Source: Negativicutes bacterium UBA1444
GTDB taxonomy: Bacteria; Bacillota; Negativicutes; UBA1444
Assembly: GCA_002329525.1 (NCBI GenBank)
Contig: DCTI01000086.1
Location: forward strand, 1,678-6,818
Length of the DNA: 5,141 bases
Reading direction: 5' to 3'
Numbering within the stretch: position 1 is the stretch's first letter; every line of letters begins with the position of its first letter. The notes beneath the pieces were generated by a model, which saw only the letters and a program-made list of their open reading frames with translations, was not told the origin of the DNA and did not search any database. Shown piece after piece: positions 1 through 5,141 of this stretch. The position numbers were made by a program, and so were the translations under genes.

Positions 1-31
1 AGACCTGAATGCCGTTCCCAACTTGAAAGAG

Positions 32-76
32 AAAAAAGAGACAGGCGATATTACTGCATCGCCTGTCTCTTTTTTT
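32..76 (+). terminator. Strong Rho-independent terminator of an upstream gene
   Basis: A perfect 12-bp stem (38-49 GAGACAGGCGAT pairing with 58-69) encloses an 8-nt loop (50-57) and runs straight into seven T residues (70-76). Six A residues (32-37) precede the left arm, so the stem can extend with A-U pairs and the element could also work on transcripts coming from the right. No gene in this window ends into it from the left; it most likely closes a rightward gene whose body lies before position 1. It separates that unit from the mechanosensitive channel gene, which therefore needs its own promoter. Confidence 0.9.
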
Positions 77-121
77 GCTGTTTGCCAGAGGGTTAATCGC
101 CTGGTGCAGGCCAATAAGTAG

Positions 122-136
122 TAAAATAATATATTA
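122..136 (+). promoter_or_regulatory. Possible promoter -10 region for the MscS channel gene
   Basis: Downstream of the terminator, the 60 bp before the gene turns sharply AT-rich. TAAAAT (122-127) and TATATT (130-135) each match the sigma-70 -10 consensus at five of six bases, and TAATATATTA (127-136) is a perfect 10-bp palindrome. No good -35 box sits at the right distance from either; the best TTGACA-like hexamer, TTGCCA at 82-87, is too far upstream. The position between a terminator and a strong ribosome binding site makes a promoter here likely, but the exact boxes are a guess. Confidence 0.35.
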
Positions 137-164
137 AGCAATGAACCGACTCAGTTTTTATTAT

Positions 165-171
165 AAGGAGG
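165..171 (+). promoter_or_regulatory. Ribosome binding site of the MscS gene
   Basis: AAGGAGG is a seven-base perfect match to the anti-Shine-Dalgarno end of 16S rRNA, with 10 nt before the ATG at 182. It fixes the start of the channel gene and suggests efficient translation. The competing ATG at 141, in another frame, has no such site. Confidence 0.85.
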
Positions 172-181
172 AACCGACACC

Positions 182-1252
182 ATGCTGGAATTTTTCACGG
201 AAATCGGCGACCGCATCGTACACGGCGGTTTCAAAACCCATTTGGTCGTGTACATCATCTGCTCGGCGCTGGGCATCATCATCCTGCAGCTGCTGTTCAC
301 CAAAGCGCTCCAGGCCGTTGCCCGCAAGACCAACACTTCCTACCCGCTGCTGCAGCAGACGTTTCGCGGGATTCCCGCCCTGCTGGGCATCCTCATCGGG
401 CTTCACACCGCGCTGCAGTTCCTGACCATCCCGCCGCGGCCGCTACTGTTCCTGCAGCGGCTGGCCAACGCCATGGGCATCCTGTCCGTGGCCTTGCTGA
501 TCGCCCGCCTGGGGTCCGGCTATCTGAAGCAAAAGTTTCAGCGAACCAATGAAACCTTCGGCTCCACTTCGATCCTGTCGACGATCATCGACCTGATCGT
601 ATACAGCATCGGTTTTCTGTTCCTGCTGCAATCCTACGGCATCTCGATCACGCCGCTGCTCACCGCCTTGGGCGTTGGCGGTTTGGCCGTCGCCCTGGCG
701 TTGCAGGACACCCTGTCCAATCTGTTCTCCGGCGTCAATATCCTGGTGTCGAAACAAATCAAAATGGGGGACTTCGTGAAACTGGCCAGCGGCGAAAATG
801 GCCAGATCGTCGATATGAACTGGCGCAATACCACCATCAAGGACCAACATGACAGCATGGTGGTCGTCCCAAACCAGAAAATCGCCTCGACCATCCTCAC
901 CAATTATGCCCAGCCGTATGCCGAATGCTCCATCGCCGTTCCCGTCGGCGTCAGCTACGACAGCGATCTGGAACAGGTGGAGCAGGTCACCGCCGAGGTC
1001 GCCAAGGAAGTCCTCCAGGAGATCGCCGGCGGAGTCGGCAGTTTTGAGCCGCTTATCCGGTATGCCAGCTTTGCCGAGTCCAGCGTCAACTTCAACGTAA
1101 TCCTGCGGGTCCGGACGGTTTCGGACCAATATCTGATCCGGCACATGTTCATCAAGCGGCTGCATGCCCGCTACCGCCGGGAAGGGATCGTCATTCCGTA
1201 CCCGGTCCGGACCGTGAAGATGGAGCCGGCGGTGGGATTAAGCAGAAATTAA
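182..1252 (+). CDS. MscS-family small-conductance mechanosensitive ion channel
   Basis: Codes for a 356-residue inner-membrane channel that should open when membrane tension rises, for example on hypo-osmotic shock, and release small solutes. Hydrophobic segments lie at about residues 20-41, 62-83, 92-110, 131-150 and 157-185; E. coli MscS has three, so this is one of the longer family members. The last segment is the pore helix: GLAVALALQDTLSN at 167-180 matches the E. coli signature, with Leu168 and Leu172 at the places of the pore-constriction leucines and Gln175 before the kink. Asp176 stands where E. coli has the kink glycine, a change common in homologs. A beta domain follows (IKMGDF at 193-198, VVVPNQKI at 227-234), and the protein ends with the family-typical EGIVIPYPVRTV (334-345). 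The start is set by the AAGGAGG site. The gene stands alone after a terminator and is followed in the same direction by a c-di-GMP gene. Family assignment is secure; gating threshold and ion preference cannot be read. Confidence 0.95.
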   Translation: MLEFFTEIGDRIVHGGFKTHLVVYIICSALGIIILQLLFTKALQAVARKTNTSYPLLQQTFRGIPALLGILIGLHTALQFLTIPPRPLLFLQRLANAMGILSVALLIARLGSGYLKQKFQRTNETFGSTSILSTIIDLIVYSIGFLFLLQSYGISITPLLTALGVGGLAVALALQDTLSNLFSGVNILVSKQIKMGDFVKLASGENGQIVDMNWRNTTIKDQHDSMVVVPNQKIASTILTNYAQPYAECSIAVPVGVSYDSDLEQVEQVTAEVAKEVLQEIAGGVGSFEPLIRYASFAESSVNFNVILRVRTVSDQYLIRHMFIKRLHARYRREGIVIPYPVRTVKMEPAVGLSRN

Positions 1253-1292
1253 TAGGAATTCACAGGAATTTCATCCGTCAAGGGAGAAATCT

Positions 1293-1298
1293 TATTAT
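1293..1298 (+). promoter_or_regulatory. Possible -10 box for the EAL sensor gene
   Basis: TATTAT matches the sigma-70 -10 consensus at five of six bases. The hexamer 17 bp upstream (1270-1275, TTCATC) matches the -35 consensus at only three of six, so the promoter would be weak or activator-dependent. A transcript starting about 7 nt downstream, near 1305, would begin after the GTG at 1302 and would leave a leader of about 60 nt before the ATG at 1365, in agreement with the start chosen for the gene. Read-through from the channel gene is equally possible, since no terminator lies between the two. Confidence 0.25.
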
Positions 1299-1346
1299 CG
1301 GGTGGACATTTTGCCTTTCCCAACGCTCGCTGCCCTTGAGAACGCG

Positions 1347-1354
1347 AAAAGGAG
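1347..1354 (+). promoter_or_regulatory. Ribosome binding site that decides the EAL gene start
   Basis: AAAAGGAG ends 10 nt before the ATG at 1365, the same spacing as in the channel gene. The in-frame GTG at 1302 has only AGGGAG at 1281-1286, about 15 nt away, and would put 21 non-hydrophobic residues before what is otherwise a normal signal peptide. This supports starting at 1365. Confidence 0.75.
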
Positions 1355-1364
1355 TGCGTGCCGG

Positions 1365-4025
1365 ATGAAAGCTGCCCGACTCATCTGCCTCATGATCGTA
1401 TTCTTTTACGGCTATGGAGTCGCCGTCTGCGAGGGCGTGACAGCCGTCAAATATCAGGTGGACAGCAATTATCCCCCCTACACGTTCAAAAACAGGAACT
1501 ATCTGCATGGCTTCGACCCGAGTCTGACCACTCTGATTTTTGATACTACCGAGTATAGCGTCGACTATTCCGCAGATTCCTGGGAAGCGGTCTATCCACG
1601 ACTGGTAAGCGGCGAAATTGATATTGGCGGCGTTATCGCCGTTACCGCGGCGCGCAAGCGGGAAGTGCTGTTCACCAAGCCTCTGTTCACCTCGTATGTC
1701 GCTCTTTATACCGCCCGACCGAACTTCAAAGTGACTGTCGAGAAGTTGCAGAACCTGAAGGTCGGCGTCGGCCAGGGCTATTATACGGAGTCGCTTCTCC
1801 GAAACCGAGTGGGAATTCATGATTATCGCGCCTATGCGGACCTCGGGGACGCGCTGAACGATCTGGTCGCCGGGAAAATCGACGTGATCTTTGAAAACCA
1901 ACAACTGATGGATTATCTCGTGATTTCCAAGAACCTCAAAGGCGTGGTGGCGTCCCAGACCACGCAGCTGTTCCCCCGGGAGCATGCCTATGCGGTAACC
2001 CGGAATCGCCCGGAACTCGTCGAGTATATGAACGCCAGAATCGAGCAATTGCAGGACGCCGGAGTGTTCGAAGAATTATACGTGAAATTTTTTCTTACCC
2101 ACTCCGATACTTATGAAAAAGCGCAACGCCGAAAGAACTTGATGCTATTGGCCGGCTTGATTTTCGGGTTGATCGTCTTCGCGGCGGCGACCAAAATTTA
2201 TACGAATCATCTCAAACGACGCATTGAGGCGAACTATAATCAACTGATGGCGGCCCACGAGGAATTGACGGCCACGGAAGAGGAACTGCGGGTCCAGTAC
2301 GAACAACTGGCGCTCAAGCAGGATGAGCTCGAGGCGAGCGAGGAACGCTACAAATTGGTGGCCGAAGGGGCTAACGACGGGTTGCTCGATTGGGATGTCG
2401 TGAGCGATACCGGGTATTTGTCCCAAAAGTGGTCAAATCGGCTGGGACACGCCGCCAGCGAGATCGGCGACTTTTCTCGACAGTGGGAAGGATGGATTCA
2501 TCCCGCCGACCGGGACTCGGCCCTGAAAAAACTGCGCAGTTATCGCCTGGGCTTCACCGAGCAATGCGACGACGAATTCCGGATCGTTCTGCCCGACGGG
2601 CAGGAGTTGTGGGTGTTGCTCAAGGGGAAAATCGTCCGGGACGAAGCCGGCAAGATGATTCGCCTGGCCGGTTCCCTGACGGATATCTCCGAGCGAAAAG
2701 CCTATGAGGCCAAGATTTACAATCTCGCCTATTATGACAGCCTGACCCGGTTGCCGAACCGCGCCCTGCTTGGGGAGACTCTCAAAAATTTTGCGTCCGT
2801 GCCGAAAAGTTTCGACAAGAAGACCGCCGTGTTTCTCATCGGCCTCGATAATTTTAAAGGGATCAACGATGCCCTCGGGCACGACATCGGCGACCTGGTC
2901 CTGGAACAGGCCGGCGAGAAAATCCGGCGGTGCGTGGACCCGCAGTGTTTCGTGGCCCGGTTCGGCAACGACGAGTATGTGGTGTTGGCGCCGGATTTGC
3001 CGGATATGGGCAGGGTGGTGGCCATGGCCGACTCGATTCGTGCGTTGTTTGGCCGGATCTGGCAGGCGGGCGGCTGGGAAGTGTTTGTATCGGCGAGTAT
3101 TGGCATTACCATTATTCCGGATCACGGAACCGACATTCAGAAGATCATGAAAAACGCCGACGCGGCGATGTTTGCCGCCAAAGAAGATGGAAAAGGCATC
3201 TATCGGATTTTCCAGGAAGAAATGCTGAAAAAATTGCAGTCGAAAATGGAGCTGGAGCAGAGTCTGCGACGGGCCTTGGAACAGCGCGAATTCGTCCTGC
3301 ACTACCAGCCGTATTTCGATGCCGCAACCGGTGAAATCCTTGGAATGGAGGCGCTGATCCGGTGGCTTTGTCCGGGGAAGGGTCTGATTGCTCCCGGCCG
3401 GTTTATTCCGGCGGCGGAGGAAGCGGGCCTGATTCCGGCAATCGGCGCCTGGGTGCTGGCGGAAGCGGTGCGGCAGAATAAGGCGTGGCAGGCGCAAGGG
3501 CTCAAACCGATCCCCGTCTCGGTGAATATTGCCGAGAATCAGCTCCGGACGAGTCGTTTTGTTCGCGAGGTCCGTGAGATTTTGACGACGACGGGATTGG
3601 ACCCGGCTTTCCTGACGTTGGAGATCACCGAGAGCAGCGTGATGAACTCCGTCGAGCATAATGCGGACAAGCTCCGGGAACTGCAGGAATTGGGCGTAAA
3701 AATAGCCTTGGATGATTTTGGGACGGGGTATTCTTCGCTCTCCTACCTGCAGCAACTTCCCCTGAATATCGTGAAAATCGATAAAAGCTTTGTCGATAGC
3801 ATCACCCAAGAATACAACGAACAATTGATCATCGAGGAGATCATTTCCATCGCCCATAAACTGAAACTGGAAGTGGTCGCCGAGGGGGTCGAGACGCAGT
3901 CGCAACGGGAATATCTGATGGCGCAACAATGCGATAAGCTGCAGGGTTTCCTGCTGGCGAAACCCCTACCGGCCGCGCAGATGGAAACTTATCTGCGACT
4001 GGACTCCGCAGCCGATGCCTCCTAG
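1365..4025 (+). CDS. Membrane sensor c-di-GMP phosphodiesterase: SBP-TM-PAS-degenerate GGDEF-EAL
   Basis: An 886-residue protein likely to hydrolyse cyclic-di-GMP to pGpG in response to a periplasmic ligand. Numbered from the ATG: signal peptide 1 to about 24 (MKAAR then a hydrophobic run); periplasmic solute-binding domain (SBP_bac_3 type) about 27-246 with YPPY (36-39), GFD (49-51) and TAAR with Arg97; membrane helix about 259-279; charged coiled coil about 282-329; PAS about 326-445; GGDEF about 447-616; EAL about 634-876. The GGDEF site is degenerate: GNDEY at 534-538, and the first metal-binding Asp is Gly493. Asn501 and Asp510, which contact guanine in active enzymes, remain, so it may bind GTP as a regulator. 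No RxxD inhibitory site precedes the motif. The EAL domain looks fully active: Glu662 in EAL, Asn721, Glu753, Asp783-Asp784, Lys804, Glu840 in EGVET and Gln860. The start is chosen by ribosome binding site and signal peptide; the in-frame GTG at 1302 is the alternative. Domain calls are firm; the ligand and net activity are inferred. Confidence 0.93.
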   Translation: MKAARLICLMIVFFYGYGVAVCEGVTAVKYQVDSNYPPYTFKNRNYLHGFDPSLTTLIFDTTEYSVDYSADSWEAVYPRLVSGEIDIGGVIAVTAARKREVLFTKPLFTSYVALYTARPNFKVTVEKLQNLKVGVGQGYYTESLLRNRVGIHDYRAYADLGDALNDLVAGKIDVIFENQQLMDYLVISKNLKGVVASQTTQLFPREHAYAVTRNRPELVEYMNARIEQLQDAGVFEELYVKFFLTHSDTYEKAQRRKNLMLLAGLIFGLIVFAAATKIYTNHLKRRIEANYNQLMAAHEELTATEEELRVQYEQLALKQDELEASEERYKLVAEGANDGLLDWDVVSDTGYLSQKWSNRLGHAASEIGDFSRQWEGWIHPADRDSALKKLRSYRLGFTEQCDDEFRIVLPDGQELWVLLKGKIVRDEAGKMIRLAGSLTDISERKAYEAKIYNLAYYDSLTRLPNRALLGETLKNFASVPKSFDKKTAVFLIGLDNFKGINDALGHDIGDLVLEQAGEKIRRCVDPQCFVARFGNDEYVVLAPDLPDMGRVVAMADSIRALFGRIWQAGGWEVFVSASIGITIIPDHGTDIQKIMKNADAAMFAAKEDGKGIYRIFQEEMLKKLQSKMELEQSLRRALEQREFVLHYQPYFDAATGEILGMEALIRWLCPGKGLIAPGRFIPAAEEAGLIPAIGAWVLAEAVRQNKAWQAQGLKPIPVSVNIAENQLRTSRFVREVREILTTTGLDPAFLTLEITESSVMNSVEHNADKLRELQELGVKIALDDFGTGYSSLSYLQQLPLNIVKIDKSFVDSITQEYNEQLIIEEIISIAHKLKLEVVAEGVETQSQREYLMAQQCDKLQGFLLAKPLPAAQMETYLRLDSAADAS
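4022..4025. other. Shared CTAG: overlapping stop codons of convergent genes
   Basis: The palindrome CTAG gives TAG on the plus strand at 4023-4025 (end of the EAL gene) and TAG on the minus strand at 4024-4022 (end of the MocR-type gene). The two genes therefore overlap by 4 bp tail to tail, with no room for a terminator between them. Confidence 0.95.
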
Positions 4026-5141
4026 AACCAGGCTTCCTTCAGCAGGCGGATCGCCGCGTCGATCTCGCCGGCCGGAATCTTCGAGAAGTACAGAATGATC
4101 TGCGACGGCGTCACCGGCGCCTCGCCCAGGTAATAGTCCTGCAGCAGGGCGATCCGGCAGCCGTTGGCCAACGCCCGGTCGTAGAGCTCCTTCGGGGTCA
4201 GCTTCGATTTGACGGTCAGCACCATGTGCAGGCCCGACTCGGTTTCGTTGATTTCCACCCGCTTGCCGAATACTGCCCGGAGGCTGTCCCGGAACAGCGC
4301 GTGCTTCTCGTTGTAGAGCTTGCGCAGCCGGCGGATTTGCCGTTCCAGATGGCCGTCGGCCATGTAGCGGGCCAGTGCCAGTTGCTCGATGGCGGACGTC
4401 GCTTGATTGTAAAGCGACGCCCTTTTTTTATACCGTTCCAGCAGGCGGTCCGGCAGCACCATGTAACTGATCCGGATCGACGGCGGGATGACTTTGGAAA
4501 ACGACCCCATGTAAATGACCGCGCCTTCGGTGTCCAGGCCGGTCAGCGCCGGCAACGGACGCCCGAAATAGCGAAACTCGCTGTCATAATCGTCCTCGAT
4601 GATGGTGGCGCCCGTCTGGCGGGCCCAGTTCAGCAGCCGCACCCGCTCGCCGATCGGCATGATATAGCCGGTGGGGAACTGGTGCGACGGCGTCACGTAC
4701 ACCAGGCGCGCGCCGCTCGCGGCGAGCTCGTCGGTGTCGATGCCCTCGCGCCGCAGCCGGACCGGAATGATCCGGAACTCGCGGTCCTCCCAGACCCGCC
4801 GGCCGATCTTGAACCCCGGCTCCTCGAAGGCGATGCCGGCATGCTCGCCCTTCAGCAGGCTGGCGAGGATGTTCAGCAGACTTTGCACGCCGGGGGCGAC
4901 GATGACCTGGTCGTGGCGGCAATTCACGCCCCGGGAGCGGATATAGGCGACGATCTGGCGACGCAGCTCCGGTTCGCCCTGCAGGTCGCCGTAACGCATC
5001 AGGCGGTCGGGGTCGGCGAACGCCTTGTTGATGTAGCGTTTCCACAGGTCGAAATCGAACCCTTCCATGTCCATCTCGCCGCTGGCCAGATCGTAGCGGA
5101 CCGGCGTCCCGGCATTGCTGGCCGGCGCGGCCGCGGCGGCA
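4022..5141 (-). CDS. MocR/PdxR-type GntR-family regulator, aminotransferase domain (5' end missing)
   Basis: Partial gene; the reading frame stays open to the window edge, giving about 373 codons. The visible part is a fold-type I aminotransferase-like domain that binds pyridoxal 5'-phosphate and, in this family, acts as the effector domain of a transcription factor. Numbered from the internal Met at 5074: YGDLQGEPELR (28-38), VTPSHQFPTG (127-136), EDDYDSEF (160-167) with Asp161 and Tyr163 placed as in GabR, and SFSK with Lys194 (plus-strand 4493-4495) as the Schiff-base lysine 31 residues after the Tyr, the same spacing as in GabR. In this family the order is N-terminal winged helix, linker, then this domain. 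Upstream of 5074 the frame reads a family-typical YDLASGEMDMEGF stretch, preceded by an Ala/Pro-rich segment that looks like linker. The Met at 5074 is therefore internal, and the DNA-binding domain lies past 5141. The target genes are unknown; a stand-alone aminotransferase is less likely. Confidence 0.92.
   Translation of the reverse strand, partial: AAAAAPASNAGTPVRYDLASGEMDMEGFDFDLWKRYINKAFADPDRLMRYGDLQGEPELRRQIVAYIRSRGVNCRHDQVIVAPGVQSLLNILASLLKGEHAGIAFEEPGFKIGRRVWEDREFRIIPVRLRREGIDTDELAASGARLVYVTPSHQFPTGYIMPIGERVRLLNWARQTGATIIEDDYDSEFRYFGRPLPALTGLDTEGAVIYMGSFSKVIPPSIRISYMVLPDRLLERYKKRASLYNQATSAIEQLALARYMADGHLERQIRRLRKLYNEKHALFRDSLRAVFGKRVEINETESGLHMVLTVKSKLTPKELYDRALANGCRIALLQDYYLGEAPVTPSQIILYFSKIPAGEIDAAIRLLKEAWF
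4394..4429 (+). terminator. Terminator-like hairpin inside the MocR gene, acting on rightward transcripts
   Basis: On the plus strand CGTCGCTT (4397-4404) pairs perfectly with AAGCGACG (4412-4419) around a 7-nt loop. After one A-C mismatch the stem extends by two G-C pairs (4394-4395 with 4421-4422) and leads directly into seven T residues (4423-4429). This is the shape of an intrinsic terminator for transcripts leaving the EAL gene, whose stop is about 370 nt upstream. The bases also encode ordinary MocR protein on the other strand (the T run is a Lys-Lys pair), so it may be partly fortuitous. No other terminator candidate was seen after the EAL stop. Confidence 0.45.

Noticed and set aside
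1..31. Tail of an upstream gene (TGA at 6-8 on the plus strand)
   Set aside because: Only a few codons are visible, all three frames are equally short, and no family can be recognised. The terminator implies an upstream gene, but its stop may lie before the window.
99..111. Small hairpin GCCTG-gtg-CAGGC in the channel gene leader
   Set aside because: A 5-bp stem with a 3-nt loop is too weak and common to call a regulatory element, and it lacks a T-run.
443..1165. Open frame of 240 codons on the minus strand
   Set aside because: It is the shadow of the MscS gene, with a low-complexity Asp/Gly/Gln-rich translation and no ribosome binding evidence.
1203..1214. Perfect 12-bp palindrome CGGTCCGGACCG
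   Set aside because: It sits inside the conserved C-terminal PVRTV coding segment of the channel and has no T-run after it, so it is explained by codon use and is not a terminator.
1278..2048. Open frame of 256 codons on the minus strand
   Set aside because: It lies antisense to the signal peptide and solute-binding domain of the EAL protein; its translation matches no family I know.
2082..2100. T-rich run in the EAL gene resembling a terminator tail
   Set aside because: There is no GC-rich stem before it, and it encodes the end of the solute-binding domain (VKFFLT).
2433..3929. Long open frame of 498 codons on the minus strand
   Set aside because: It is the antisense of the PAS, GGDEF and EAL coding region, whose domain motifs are unmistakable on the plus strand. 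Its own translation shows no recognisable domain, and long antisense frames are expected in GC-rich DNA.

Overview
The window carries three protein genes and no RNA gene, mobile element, CRISPR array or long gene-free stretch. By eye it is clearly above 50% G+C. The two complete genes have strong Shine-Dalgarno sequences about 10 nt before their starts. This fits a free-living, environmentally responsive bacterium; a Firmicute-like lineage (possibly a diderm one) is a weak guess from the ribosome binding sites and the MocR gene, and Proteobacteria cannot be excluded.

Layout: (1) Positions 1-181 hold a strong intrinsic terminator (32-76) that closes off whatever lies upstream, then an AT-rich promoter-like stretch and an AAGGAGG ribosome binding site. 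(2) 182-1252 (+) encodes a 356-residue MscS-family mechanosensitive channel with about five membrane segments. (3) After a 112-bp gap with a possible promoter, 1365-4025 (+) encodes an 886-residue membrane-bound cyclic-di-GMP signalling protein: signal peptide, periplasmic solute-binding domain, membrane helix, coiled coil, PAS, degenerate GGDEF, intact EAL. It is probably a phosphodiesterase that lowers c-di-GMP in response to a periplasmic small molecule. (4) 4022-5141 (-) is the C-terminal aminotransferase-like part of a MocR/PdxR-type (GntR-family) transcriptional regulator, cut off at its 5' end by the window edge.

Genes 2 and 3 are co-oriented with no recognisable terminator between them, so they may be partly co-transcribed; both concern envelope sensing. 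The EAL gene and the MocR gene converge so tightly that one palindromic CTAG supplies both stop codons. The only terminator-like hairpin for the rightward unit lies about 370 nt inside the MocR gene, so the rightward transcript would be antisense to the MocR mRNA 3' part.

No wholly new system is evident. The best leads are the ligand-sensing EAL protein with its broken GGDEF site and altered ligand pocket, and the convergent overlap with the embedded terminator.
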